NCBI RefSeq assembly: GCF_025452195.1
Contig: NZ_CP104972.1
Span: 620,001 to 684,000 of the forward strand
Direction: 5' to 3'
From: Phyllobacterium zundukense
GTDB lineage: Bacteria; Pseudomonadota; Alphaproteobacteria; Rhizobiales; Rhizobiaceae
Length of the DNA: 64,000 bases
Shown one piece after another: positions 44,888-54,199 of this stretch (within the stretch, counting starts at the first letter, position 1; each line of letters starts with the position of its first letter). The notes beneath the pieces were generated by a model. The model had not been told where the DNA came from. It saw nothing but the letters and a program-made list of their open reading frames with translations, and made no database searches. The translations under genes were made by a program, and so were the position numbers.

Positions 44888-44986
44888 ATGAACTCTTATT
44901 TTGACAGCCCTATTTTCGTGAAAGACGGCTCGAAGATGGTCCGAGAAATTGCAACACGCAGGGGCGGCTCGAACGCCATACGCTGA
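44888..44986 (+). pseudogene. Possible DUF982 N-terminal fragment
   Basis: After GGAGG and a six-base gap, an ATG opens a 32-residue frame reading NSYFDSPIFVKDGSKMVREI and then a break. The IFVKDGS-x-x-VREI pattern resembles the first strand pair of DUF982 proteins, which should continue for 80 residues. It is probably a truncated copy. The rest of 44685-45209 is without a supported gene. Confidence 0.35.
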
Positions 44987-45209
44987 CAAGGGAGCTCTGC
45001 TCGTCTCCTTCCCTGACTGGATGCTCGAAAACACCGGAAACACCTGGGACGGCCCACGTCAATCAGGTTTCCCTCGCTGGAGCTCAGCAAAACTCCTGAG
45101 CTCCTGTAGGTGTTTTCACTCAGCCTGTGGCTCAGAACTTCACCTTAAACCCGGCCGTGTCGTTGAGGCTGTCCTTGCGACTTAATTCTTGCCCGGCCAG
45201 ACCCTACAG

Positions 45210-46157
45210 TCAACAACGCCGCCCCGTCTTCTCAACCACGCCAAAGAGCCAGTCGACTCCCCTGTCCATCATTGCGGCCTTGGTCGCGACGGCAAGAATC
45301 TGATCGCGCGGCCGTGCTAGAGGAATCTCGGCAATCTCAAGGTCGAGCCGCCCTGCATATGTCTCCGCCAAGCGTCGGGGCACTGCAGTCGCGAAATCCG
45401 TCCCGGACAGCATCAGCATCGCTTGCATGAAGTTCGGTACGGTCAGAGCTACCCTGCGCGAACGGCCGAGCGCAGCGAGATAATCGTCAAACATGCCGTG
45501 ACTGTCGCCTGTGAGCGATACAACGATATGCTGCATATCGCAGTACCGGTCGAGCGAAGGATCTTTGGGATAACCATGTCCTGCCCTCGTCACGATCACG
45601 AAACTCTCTTCGTAGAGCGTCGACATCACAAAGCGGGCGGGTACCGATTGAAGCGGCACGATTGCAATATCAAGACTGCCGGCTTCCAGCTCATCGAGCA
45701 CCGGCTGCCAGGCGGTTTGAAGGCCCCTCGCCCTGTTGGGCGGTAGAAGCTGTCGTACGCCAAGATCGATGCGGGGGGCCAATGATTGGAGAGCACCGAG
45801 TAACGGCGGCAGCAGCACCGCTGAGACACCATCCGGTGCGCCAATCGTAAAACGCCGTCGTGATGTCGAGGGATCAAAGGCCCCGGCAGTCGAGACAATA
45901 TCGCCAATGCGCGCAAGCACGTCCGACACCGGTTCCCGCAACTCTATCGCTCGGACTGTAGGAACCACGCCTTTCGGCGTTCTGAGAAAGAGCGGATCGT
46001 TCAATAACCGTCGCAGCCGCTTCAAACCATGACTGACTGCGGAGGGCGAAAGATTAAGCTTCTCAGCTGCACGGCCAACGTGGCGCTCGTCGAAGACGAT
46101 CGCGAAAAGCACGAGCAGGTTAAGGTCGATACGAGCTAAATTACTTTCATTCAGCAT
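45210..46157 (-). CDS. LysR-family transcriptional regulator
   Basis: A 315-residue LysR protein: N-terminal winged HTH (IDLNLLVLFAIVFDERHVGR then AEKLNLSPSAVSHGLKRLRR) and a periplasmic-binding-like effector domain. Length and motifs are typical of the NodD/LeuO-like group. It is divergent from the DUF924 gene at 46246, so that gene is the likely target. The start ATG has a weak ribosome site. Confidence 0.88.
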   Translation of the reverse strand: MLNESNLARIDLNLLVLFAIVFDERHVGRAAEKLNLSPSAVSHGLKRLRRLLNDPLFLRTPKGVVPTVRAIELREPVSDVLARIGDIVSTAGAFDPSTSRRRFTIGAPDGVSAVLLPPLLGALQSLAPRIDLGVRQLLPPNRARGLQTAWQPVLDELEAGSLDIAIVPLQSVPARFVMSTLYEESFVIVTRAGHGYPKDPSLDRYCDMQHIVVSLTGDSHGMFDDYLAALGRSRRVALTVPNFMQAMLMLSGTDFATAVPRRLAETYAGRLDLEIAEIPLARPRDQILAVATKAAMMDRGVDWLFGVVEKTGRRC

Positions 46158-46180
46158 ATTGATGAAATCATACCATTGGA

Positions 46181-46200
46181 TTCAGCATCACGCATCTGAA
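46181..46200. promoter_or_regulatory. Candidate LysR operator (TTCAG-N10-CTGAA)
   Basis: TTCAG at 46181-46185 and CTGAA at 46196-46200 form an inverted repeat in the 88-bp gap between the divergent LysR and DUF924 genes. This position suits a LysR-type recognition site. Confidence 0.4.
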
Positions 46201-46245
46201 ATGTTGCGATCACGAATTTGTAGTCCAGCAACACAGGAGCTTTAA

Positions 46246-46935
46246 ATGTCCTGGAACTTGAAACCACCCGCCAGTCTGGAAGCCTTTGTGGAAATCGCAT
46301 CGATGGCTGGAGGTCTACCCTTTGTCGAGGCGGATCGCGGAAGGGCCGCCCGCAACTATGCAGATCACGCGACGTCAGATGCAGTAACTCCGACCAAGGT
46401 TATATCGGGTGAAGCCGTTGTCGAATTCTGGCGTGCAGCAGGCCCAACGCTTTGGTTCGCCAAAGACGTCGATTTCGACCGCCGGTTTCGAGAGCGGTTC
46501 CTTGATCTGCACGAGGCGGCGGCCCGCGGCGAGCTTTCCGATTGGCTGTCGACACCGACAGGGGCGCTGGCGCTGGTCATTCTCCTCGATCAGTTTCCGC
46601 GCAATGCCTTTCGCGGAACGCCGCGCATGTACGAAACGGACCAAATGGCGCGGGAGATTGCCAGCGATGCGATAGTGGCCGGTTACGACGAAGCGATCGA
46701 AGCGGAAATGCGCCTGTTCCTGTACCTGCCGTTTGGTCATTCGGAAAGCCTGCCGGACCAGCTGCTATCCGTAGAGCTTGGCAAGCGGCTTGGCGAACCG
46801 AACCTTTCACATGCACGGCGGCATTGCGACATCGTCCAAAGGTTTGGACGCTTTCCGCATCGCAATCCGATTTTGGGGCGCACCATGCGTCCTGAAGAAC
46901 AGCGATATCTGGATGAAGGCGGTTATCGGGGTTAG
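46246..46935 (+). CDS. DUF924 family protein with N-terminal extension
   Basis: A 229-residue protein. The DUF924 core starts near residue 50 (VISGEAVVEFWRAAGPTLWF) and includes ILLDQFPRNAFRGTPRM, YLPFGHSESLPDQ and the ending FGRFPHRNPILGR. Residues 1-50 are an extra segment not usual in the family. The domain is TPR-like and of unknown function. ACAGGAG lies before the ATG. It is probably controlled by the divergent LysR gene. Confidence 0.82.
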   Translation: MSWNLKPPASLEAFVEIASMAGGLPFVEADRGRAARNYADHATSDAVTPTKVISGEAVVEFWRAAGPTLWFAKDVDFDRRFRERFLDLHEAAARGELSDWLSTPTGALALVILLDQFPRNAFRGTPRMYETDQMAREIASDAIVAGYDEAIEAEMRLFLYLPFGHSESLPDQLLSVELGKRLGEPNLSHARRHCDIVQRFGRFPHRNPILGRTMRPEEQRYLDEGGYRG

Positions 46936-47149
46936 CGGACGCTCGCCGGCTGCGGGGGCTGCCCGAAATACCGCGAGAAATTCGGCCAATATGCCGTCAC
47001 CCCATGGTCTTGACCAGCCAGCCGTGATGCAAGGCGACTTGCGGCTCGAACGTATCATTGAGATCGGTTTGGAAACGGGCAGGCGTTCCCTCCTCATCGA
47101 TTTGGCTTCAACGGCAAACCGAGGACATTGGAGGCTGCGAGGCAACGCT

Positions 47150-47330
47150 CGCATCGAAGATTGCCAGGGACATAACCGATCGAAGGCGTGCCGAGCAACA
47201 GCAACATATGCTGATCCGTGAAATGGACCACAGGATCAAGAACCTGTTTGCGCTTGCCAGTGGAATAGTTTCGCTGAGTGCCGCTTCGCCGCTACGCCTG
47301 CCGAACTTGCCGCAACGGCCTCCATCGCCT
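47150..47330 (+). pseudogene. HWE-type histidine kinase relic
   Basis: The frame contains ARDITDRRRAEQQQHMLIRE followed by MDHRIKNLFALASGIVSLSA, the phosphoacceptor block of an HWE or HisKA_2 kinase. Immediately after, the sequence shifts frame (a TPAELAATA piece lies in another frame) and ends; the ATPase part is missing. The rest of 46936-47476 is without a gene. Confidence 0.6.
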
Positions 47331-47476
47331 CAACGCCCAGGCACAATGGAAGGCGGTGGCAGGTGCATTAGCCTGAAATCTGCCAGCCAAAAGGATTTCC
47401 CTTTCCTCGAAGAGTTAACCTGACATCACCCCTTTATGCAAAGGAGCGGATTGGCTGCACACATATACTCGGATGG

Positions 47477-49852
47477 TCAGCCTTGGAGCATAAGTAGATC
47501 AGCCATCGCGCCGGGGTCGACGGGTTTGCTGAAATGGTAGCCCTGGGCCTCGTCGCACCCGTTGGCACGCAAGAACGCCAGTTGACCTTCCGTCTCGACA
47601 CCCTCTGCAATTACCATCATGTTCAAGCGCTGTCCGAGGGATATCACCGCAGATATGATGCTTCGATCATCCTCGTCATGTGCAAGGTTGCGCACGAACG
47701 ATTGATCGATCTTGAGACGCGTTACGGGCAGGCATTTCAGAGTGCTCAGGCTGGAATAGCCCGTGCCAAAATCATCAATGGCGAAATGAACGCCCAGCTC
47801 TTGCAATTCTTTCATGGTTGCGATTGCCTGATCAACATTGCGCATCAACAAGCTTTCGGTCACTTCCAGTTCCAGATACTCGGCTTCAAGGCCGCTTTCT
47901 TTCAATATTCGCCTCACCCGCTGCGGCCAGTCCTTTTCCTGAAATTGCAGTGCCGAAACATTGACACTGACGCTGAGGTGCGGAAGCCCTGCATCCTGCC
48001 AGGCTTTGTTTTGCCGGCAGGCCTCGTTGAGGACCCAGTCCCCAAGCGGAACAATAAGACCCGTTTCCTCAGCGAGCGATATAAATTGAACGGGGGACAA
48101 TACACCGAGAACGGGATGTCTCCAGCGGACCAACGCTTCTGCCGCGAAGATGCGCCCCGAGCGCAGATCGACTTGAGGTTGATAATCCAGGTAGAATTCC
48201 GACCGCGCGATGCCCGAGCGTATTGCATCCTGCATTGCAAAGCGTTCGTGCGCTTTGGTATTCATCTCCGCGGTAAAAAACTGGAAGCTGTCCCGCCCAC
48301 TATTCTTGGCCTGGTACATTGCCGCATCGGCGTTCATCAGCAACGTCTCTGCATCGTTGCCATCATGTGGAAACGTAGCAACACCCATGCTGCAAGTGAT
48401 GTGGAATTCGTGACCGTCGAGAGCAATCGGGTCCGTAATAGCTGCCCTGAGCTTGTGCAGGATTACTGAGATCGCATCGGTGCGTGCGGGTAGATCGACC
48501 AGCAGTATTACAAATTCATCGCCACCAAGCCGAACAACGGCATCGATCGGCCTCACGCAGCCCACCATACGACGCGCAACAATCTTGAGAAGCTCGTCTC
48601 CTGCCGTATGGCCCAGCCTGTCATTGACCGTTTTGAAATTGTCGAGGTCTACGAAGACCACCGATACCCAGGGGTTATGATGGTGAAGTTCCGTGTGCAA
48701 CATGGCCTGGGTCAAACGATCTTTGAGCAAAATGCGATTTGGCAAGCCCGTCAGAGCGTCATGATTGGCCAGGAAAAATATCTCATCTTCGTTTTGCTTG
48801 CGCTCAATCGCGATGGCAGCAATCCTTACTACCCTTTCCGTGAGCCGCCTTTCAAAGGAACCTGGTTGCCTCACCTCACCTGAATACAGGGCAAAGGTAC
48901 CGAGGAGGTCGCCCTGATGCGACAAAATCGGCGTCGACCAGCAGGAGCGCAGGCTGTGGAGTTGTGCCAAGTCCCTGAAGTTGCTCCAAAGTGGATCATT
49001 CGCGATATCCGCGACTATGACGCTCTCCCGCCGATAAGCTGCCGTGCCACAAGAACCCATGTTCGGGCCAATCGCGATGCCATCAATAGCGCGGGCATAG
49101 GTCCCCGGAAGGCTCGGCGCGGCACCGTGCCAGAGGTGCCCTCCATCGCTGTCAACAACAAGGATTGAGGCAAACACGCCCTCCAGCTGCTCTTCGATCA
49201 GGCGCATTATTTTGTCTAGTACATCCCTGAGAGGCAAGTTCATTGCGATCATTTCGAGTACAAGGCTTTGCTCGTCGCGAAGACGATCCGCCTGTTTGCG
49301 AACGCTGATGTCGCGCGATATCCCGACAAGTCCTATGGTCTCGTTCGTGTCATTGTGAAGAGCGATTTTGGAGGTCGAGAGCCACTTTTTGGCTCCGGTT
49401 ACCGCATCAACGACCTCTTCCTCCATGTCGATCATCGGGCTGCCGGATTGGATTATCGCCTGCTCGACTTCGAAAAACCTTGCCGCGAGATCGGGCGTGT
49501 GTAGATCAAAATCGGTTTTGCCAATCAACTGATCCGCGTGGTCGTAACCGTGGATTCGCGCTACCGCCTGGTTTACAACAACAAAGCGGTGATCCAGATC
49601 TTTCACGAACAGATAGTCGGGGACCTGATCGATCATTGCCCACAGCAAATTCCGCTCTGCCGTCCAATCCGTGGTTGCCAAAAGGCCCTCATGGTTTCGC
49701 GCTGCCATCCCCCCGATCGTTGTGGTCAAACGGCCGATCTGCAAGTCGCTGCTCTCGGAATTGGAACGACCGGGATGCGCGCCATTGTCGGGCGCGCGGA
49801 GGAATAGTCTCCGGAGCCAGGGCAATTGCATCCGGGCATAGTCATTGGCCAC
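47477..49852 (-). CDS. PAS-GAF-GGDEF-EAL cyclic-di-GMP protein
   Basis: A 791-residue cytosolic protein: PAS (about 65-185), GAF (about 195-350), GGDEF (about 360-525) and EAL (about 540-785). The cyclase site RLGGDEF is intact with RPID five residues ahead as an I-site, and the phosphodiesterase side has EALVRW, NVSALQF, EVTESLL and DDFGTGYSSL, so both activities are possible. The start GTG at 49852 has AAGG ten bases upstream; an ATG at 49831 is an alternative. It lies 4 bp behind a small gene and may be co-transcribed. Confidence 0.9.
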   Translation of the reverse strand: MANDYARMQLPWLRRLFLRAPDNGAHPGRSNSESSDLQIGRLTTTIGGMAARNHEGLLATTDWTAERNLLWAMIDQVPDYLFVKDLDHRFVVVNQAVARIHGYDHADQLIGKTDFDLHTPDLAARFFEVEQAIIQSGSPMIDMEEEVVDAVTGAKKWLSTSKIALHNDTNETIGLVGISRDISVRKQADRLRDEQSLVLEMIAMNLPLRDVLDKIMRLIEEQLEGVFASILVVDSDGGHLWHGAAPSLPGTYARAIDGIAIGPNMGSCGTAAYRRESVIVADIANDPLWSNFRDLAQLHSLRSCWSTPILSHQGDLLGTFALYSGEVRQPGSFERRLTERVVRIAAIAIERKQNEDEIFFLANHDALTGLPNRILLKDRLTQAMLHTELHHHNPWVSVVFVDLDNFKTVNDRLGHTAGDELLKIVARRMVGCVRPIDAVVRLGGDEFVILLVDLPARTDAISVILHKLRAAITDPIALDGHEFHITCSMGVATFPHDGNDAETLLMNADAAMYQAKNSGRDSFQFFTAEMNTKAHERFAMQDAIRSGIARSEFYLDYQPQVDLRSGRIFAAEALVRWRHPVLGVLSPVQFISLAEETGLIVPLGDWVLNEACRQNKAWQDAGLPHLSVSVNVSALQFQEKDWPQRVRRILKESGLEAEYLELEVTESLLMRNVDQAIATMKELQELGVHFAIDDFGTGYSSLSTLKCLPVTRLKIDQSFVRNLAHDEDDRSIISAVISLGQRLNMMVIAEGVETEGQLAFLRANGCDEAQGYHFSKPVDPGAMADLLMLQG

Positions 49853-49856
49853 CGGG

Positions 49857-50141
49857 CTAAGGCCTTACACCGGAGCGCCTGCGCACCGGTTGTTTGCGCA
49901 TCTCTGTGCTAAAACCCATGCTGCGTTCCCGGTCCGCTGCCAGCGATGCGATCAAGCTGACGTCACGTTTTCCGTTGTTAAACAGCCGCATTACTTCACG
50001 TGCCAATCGGCCAGCGTTATGATTTCCATCATCCGATGCGTCGAGCAGGAACATAGCCTGTTCATAGGCCGCCGACATGACGTGCCAGTTCACCTTGGTA
50101 TATGCATCCTTGGAAACCGATGTTAAAATCTGGAATGACAT
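49857..50141 (-). CDS. Small helical protein, paralogue of gene at 32175
   Basis: A 94-residue protein that begins MSFQILTSVSKDAYTKVNWH and has the AREVMRLFNNGKRD and SLA blocks shared with 32175-32492. The tail is basic (RKQPVRRRSG). GGGAG lies before the ATG. The next gene, the GGDEF-EAL protein, starts 4 bp after the stop. Family function unknown to me. Confidence 0.7.
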   Translation of the reverse strand: MSFQILTSVSKDAYTKVNWHVMSAAYEQAMFLLDASDDGNHNAGRLAREVMRLFNNGKRDVSLIASLAADRERSMGFSTEMRKQPVRRRSGVRP

Positions 50142-50749
50142 GATTGCTCCCTTTGGGCGGGAGCTCGACTAATCTCTCCAGCGTCAGCGGCCGATCCAAT
50201 GCCTGACGACGAGATGAGAGTCCTCCTTTAAGGCAAACAAGTCAATGTAAGTAAAAAAATGCTGCATATTCCTCGGTTTAGATGAATGAAAAACAAGGAC
50301 AGCAACGACGAAATCAAAGTATATCCTGTTGTCCAAAAGACAGAACGCATCTTCTAATGAAATACCCCGACACGTTCCTGTCGGGCCGAGAACAACGAAG
50401 ATGGACTTTGGTGCAGCGACAAGAATTCGACGCACCTCAGTCTTTGACTTCCATTTCTGTGCCGGCGCCCCGTTCACGGGATGCGGGTCTGCCCGCATGG
50501 ATCGGTCTGGCCATACCATTGCAGTTGGCTGCGGATTTGAACAACCTCATGGTAGTTGGTGCACCATGGTCGTTGGCTTTTTCGCAAGGTATTGGCACAA
50601 GTTGGCCGAGATTTGCTGTTCAGGCTCGGGCCTGCCTATTTATCCTTTGCCTGTTGCCTTCTCGCGAACCGACCTCCGGGAACATATCCATGGCTCATTG
50701 GGAATCTCACTTCAAATGCCCGCCTTGAAGGGATTTGAATTGCAGGATC
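50142..50749. other. Intergenic, no supported gene
   Basis: About 600 bp upstream of the small helical gene and downstream of the LysR gene end. Open frames exist on both strands but none shows a family motif. Promoter signals could not be assigned. Confidence 0.35.
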
Positions 50750-50930
50750 CTCGAACGCGAAAAGCTGCAATGCAAGCGTACGGGGGATAACAAGCTCCCT
50801 CGTTCTAGCAATTCAGCCAGGTCGACCGCTCTCGGGAAAGTCGAGAAGACGGCGTGCGGCGCAGACGATTTCCTCTTCGACGTGAACCGTCGCCCTCGGA
50901 TCCGCGCTTTCAATGTAACTGAAGATAGCT
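50750..50930 (-). pseudogene. ParE-type toxin relic
   Basis: On the minus strand the frame reads AIFSYIESADPRATVHVEEE then AARRLLDFPESGRPG, a stop, then IARTRELVIPRT in the same frame, and a shifted AAFRVRG. This is the sequence of a ParE/RelE toxin broken by an in-frame stop and a frameshift. No antitoxin gene is beside it. Confidence 0.6.
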
Positions 50931-50955
50931 TCGAGAAGCAAAGCCAGGCAGCCAT

Positions 50956-51858
50956 TTATGTGTGCGCCATCAGCGACACAATAGCCTCCCGGATCCAGCG
51001 TTGGCCGCCGTGTCCGTGACTGCGCTCGTGCCACACCATTCCCACGGCGAAACCTTCGACGGGAAATGGGCAGTCTATTACCATGAACTTGTCGGCACGG
51101 TCGCGTACGAGACGTTCTGGAACAAGGGCAACGAAGTCCGAGGAAGACACGATCTCAGGAACGAACAAAAATGAGGCTGCAGATAACACCGCATTGCGTC
51201 TGTGTCCGAGGTCAGCCAAAGCGCTGTCCACTGGCGTCACAAAGCCACCGCCGTCCAAGGAAACAATTACCTGGTCCATCTCAGCAAACTCCTCGACCGT
51301 GATTCCCTCTCTTAGTCTCGGATGCTTCCGTCGGCCAATGAGCACATAGCGCTCGTTAAACAGGTGTCGAGTACGAAGACTCGGCGAAGCGGCCTGCGGC
51401 GTCATGAGCGCCAGATCCACATCACCCCGCACCATCTGCGCGTCCAACTGCGGCACGTCGAGATTGCGCAGCGCGACACGAACTCCGGGTGCCCGCATCC
51501 TGAGTTCCACGACGAGCGGCTTGACCACCACCGCCTGCAGATAATCTGTACAGGCGATAGAAACGGTTAGCTTGGCTTCAGCCGGGTCAAAGTTCCTATG
51601 GGAAACAACCGTGGCTCGAACTTGGTCGAGGGCCTGGCGCAAAGGTTCGAGCAATTCCATTGCTTTAGCGGTCGGCGTCATTCCTCGCTGTGCAGGAATT
51701 AGCAGTGGGTCGTCGAACTCATGTCTGAGGCGGTTTAGCTGGGCGCTTACTGCCGGTTGGCTCAGATTCAGGCGCGCGGCCGCCTTCGTGACGTTCTGCT
51801 CCACGAGCAACGTCTCAAGAGTGACCAGCAGATTGAGATTCAGGCGCTTGGTATCCAT
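50956..51858 (-). CDS. LysR-family transcriptional regulator
   Basis: A 300-residue LysR protein with the HTH LNLLVTLETLLVEQNVTKA and AARLNLSQPAVSAQLNRLRH, similar to the NodD-like branch. The effector domain has AVVVKPLVVELRMRAPGVRV. A perfect 15-bp palindrome overlaps its start codon, suggesting autoregulation. It is divergent from the NmrA-like gene at 52038. Confidence 0.88.
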   Translation of the reverse strand: MDTKRLNLNLLVTLETLLVEQNVTKAAARLNLSQPAVSAQLNRLRHEFDDPLLIPAQRGMTPTAKAMELLEPLRQALDQVRATVVSHRNFDPAEAKLTVSIACTDYLQAVVVKPLVVELRMRAPGVRVALRNLDVPQLDAQMVRGDVDLALMTPQAASPSLRTRHLFNERYVLIGRRKHPRLREGITVEEFAEMDQVIVSLDGGGFVTPVDSALADLGHRRNAVLSAASFLFVPEIVSSSDFVALVPERLVRDRADKFMVIDCPFPVEGFAVGMVWHERSHGHGGQRWIREAIVSLMAHT

Positions 51859-51867
51859 TGAATGGAT
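51853..51867. promoter_or_regulatory. Palindrome over LysR start codon
   Basis: ATCCATT-G-AATGGAT is a perfect 7-bp inverted repeat. The LysR start codon lies at 51856-51858, inside it. A second pair, GAATG (51860-51864) and CATTC (51878-51882), is nested alongside. Both stand between divergent genes and may be LysR operators. Confidence 0.5.
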
Positions 51868-52037
51868 AGTAGCTGAACATTCCTATGATTTCCAATATAG
51901 CTCGAAACAGGCAAGACTTCCGGCCTGAGGTCCGGCCTTTTCCGCGGTCGCCATTCACGAGCACCCTGGTGGACAGCAACCGGGCGACTACGGTTCACGA
52001 CCTCAAGATCAGGAATCTCAAGACTGGGAGAAGTTGC

Positions 52038-53030
52038 ATGATCCAAGCCGATACCGCCAAACCTCTGATCACTGTTGTCGGTGCCTCGAGCAAGCAAGGC
52101 CGCAGTGTCGCCGAGGCCCTGCTCGACAGTGGGCGCTACCGGGTGCGTGCCCTGACGCGCCGCTGCGATAGCCAGCCTGCGCAAATCTTGGCGCAGAAGG
52201 GCGCCGAGGTCGTGGTGGCACCCCTTGAACTCGGCATGGAGGCCAAGCTAACCGCGGCCATGAGCGGCTCGTACGGAGCGTTCTTGATGACGCCGCCCAT
52301 CGTCAAGGTGCCGCCGGAGGAACTCGAGCTTACCCTCGGCATGGAATTGGCTAACGCGGCGGTGGCCGCTGGCGTCGAGCATGTGGTTTTCAGCGGGCTC
52401 GAAAATGTCGAAGCGCGTACCGGCGGCACCAAGTGGGCGCCGCACTTCACCGACAAGGCGAAGGTGGAGGACTACATTCGCAGCTTGCCCGTTCGCAGTT
52501 CGTTCGTCTACCTGGCGTTTTACTACACCAATTTCCTAGAATACTATGTGCCGCAGCGCGGGGCGGACGGCATAACGTTCGCCATATACTTGCCGCCGCA
52601 TATACCCATGCCGTTCTGTGATCCGCTCAGTGCCGCTGGACCGGCAGTGCGCGCGATTTTCGATCACCCGACGCAATACGCCGGCAAAACCCTACCAGTG
52701 ATCGGCGAGTTTCTCACGGCGCAAGAAATGGTGGACACTTTTGTGCGGGTCACCGGGCAGCGGGCGCACTATGCCTCCGCTTACGCGCGCGAAGACTTGT
52801 TGCGCCACTTTCCGAATTTTGCCGCCGACGAGCACCTCGTGCGCGAATTGGTGGGTATGGTGGAATACGCTGTCGAGTATGGCTATTACGCCCCCGACCG
52901 CGATCTGACGTGGAGCCGGAAAATCGATCCGCATGCGTTGACTTGGGAGCAATTTGTGAAACGCAGCAATTGGCAAGGCGACCTGCTGTCCTATGGCGCC
53001 ACCTCCGAGGCCGAGCTTTTGTCGACGTGA
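52038..53030 (+). CDS. NmrA-like NAD(P)-binding protein
   Basis: A 330-residue atypical SDR with ITVVGASSKQGRSVAEALLD as the dinucleotide site, VEHVVFSGLENVEA and a C-terminal variable half. It lacks the classical YxxxK triad, as NmrA-like redox sensors do. GGGAGAAG lies before the ATG at 52038; an open frame upstream to 51885 is not needed. It is divergent from and probably controlled by the LysR gene. A typical role is redox sensing or quinone/dehydrogenase chemistry. Confidence 0.83.
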   Translation: MIQADTAKPLITVVGASSKQGRSVAEALLDSGRYRVRALTRRCDSQPAQILAQKGAEVVVAPLELGMEAKLTAAMSGSYGAFLMTPPIVKVPPEELELTLGMELANAAVAAGVEHVVFSGLENVEARTGGTKWAPHFTDKAKVEDYIRSLPVRSSFVYLAFYYTNFLEYYVPQRGADGITFAIYLPPHIPMPFCDPLSAAGPAVRAIFDHPTQYAGKTLPVIGEFLTAQEMVDTFVRVTGQRAHYASAYAREDLLRHFPNFAADEHLVRELVGMVEYAVEYGYYAPDRDLTWSRKIDPHALTWEQFVKRSNWQGDLLSYGATSEAELLST

Positions 53031-53290
53031 CCAGCGGCGACGCTGCATCCGCGCTGTGAGTACGTTGTTGGCGTTTTGCGGACTGGCTGAACCTGGGCGT
53101 CCTCGTTCACGAACTCGCCCACTATATCCAGTAGTTCAACAAAGTGCCGATGTGTGAGGCAGAAGCCATTCCCGCTCAATGCAGATGGCCGCAATCAATG
53201 GGCGAAGGCCCAAGAGACTACAGAGAGAACCATACTCCGACTTACCGGAGATAGTGAGTTCTCGAACTGGATTGGCTGGCGGCAGAATGA

Positions 53291-53479
53291 TTAGCCACGG
53301 CCCGCGTATTGAGACATGAGGTTTACCCATCTCTGAGAGACGATGGTTAGGTCCTCTTTCACGGAGAACTCACCATTGGTCGTGACGATATTTGTTGTCT
53401 CGCCGGCCTGGGTAATCGTGACGACGGCATACGGGTTCACATGCACCGGAAAGCCATTTGGATAGGTAAGTTCGAGCAT
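53291..53479 (-). CDS. Small FlbD-like protein (62 aa)
   Basis: A 62-residue protein starting MLELTYPNGFPVHVNPYAVV and having TTNGEFSVKEDLTIVSQRW. The arrangement of an NG turn, two beta strands and a VKE segment recalls FlbD-type small proteins, although sequence similarity is weak. AAGGAG lies before the ATG at 53479. No flagellar genes are nearby. The flanks 53031-53290 and 53480-53676 hold no supported gene. Confidence 0.55.
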   Translation of the reverse strand: MLELTYPNGFPVHVNPYAVVTITQAGETTNIVTTNGEFSVKEDLTIVSQRWVNLMSQYAGRG

Positions 53480-53676
53480 AGCAGACTCCTTTCCCTCCCC
53501 CGTGTATCCAATTACCAAAGCGAGCGACAGTATTCCTTTGTCGATCCGTCATGGCACTTCGTCTGGCTAGATGGTGTCTAATGATGCCATCCGGCCCATT
53601 GTCGCAACTCCTGGAGGCAGCTGGATTGATAAGTACGCGTGCACAGCCACAGGGTGCGCAAGGCGTGCGACGGGTT

Positions 53677-53913
53677 TTAGCGCCGCATCTTGCGGTTTGC
53701 CGCTTTGATCGATGTGCCGATGCGCGCTTTCGCCATGGCCAAAAGTTGCTTCTTGATCGAGGCTTGGGCCATTGCTTGAGCGCTCGCCCATGTGCCCAAC
53801 ACGTGTCCGCAATCGCGGCAGACGGCCATGGTTTCACCAGCACCCGATGCGGCACCAACTATGCCTCTACAAGTAGGGCATTCAAAGCTGCCATCTATTG
53901 TGCTGTCTGCCAC
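53677..53913 (-). CDS. Small zinc-ribbon-like protein, related to 32485
   Basis: A 78-residue protein with Cys pairs (FECPTCRG and VCRDCGHVLGTW), about 20 residues apart, then a helical, basic tail (IKKQLLAMAKARIGTSIKAA). The CG-x-x-LG-x-W turn matches the zinc-ribbon protein at 32485-32712. A GTG at 53913 has GGAGG four bases upstream; a GTG at 53964 would add 17 residues. Function unknown. Up to 54199 nothing further is supported. Confidence 0.6.
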   Translation of the reverse strand: MADSTIDGSFECPTCRGIVGAASGAGETMAVCRDCGHVLGTWASAQAMAQASIKKQLLAMAKARIGTSIKAANRKMRR

Positions 53914-54199
53914 ATTGCCTCCTATTGTTTCCTGATGAGGCTGACACGCGTTTGCATATTGCACACTCCCGCCTCATCTTTGCAGCTTCAGCTGCACCGG
54001 AATGGTACAAGCTAGCGTCGCGTGCCAATGCGCTGCCAGTGAGAAATTTATCACGGTATGCTTTTGCAGCAACATTGGAAACAAGCATGCCTGAGACTTT
54101 TCCCGAAACAGCAAAAGAAAGGCAGCAAAAACTTAACTGCAACAAGAATTTCTCAAATGACACCATCGCCGCGATAATTAATCGCGAACTGCTACAATT

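Noticed and set aside
45090..45125. Hairpin AAAACTCCT / AGGTGTTTT as a terminator
   Set aside because: Stem has mismatches, no following T-tract, and it is not directly behind a supported gene.
50184..50790. Overlapping frames on both strands upstream of the small helical gene
   Set aside because: No recognisable family in any frame; they overlap each other and show no start signals.
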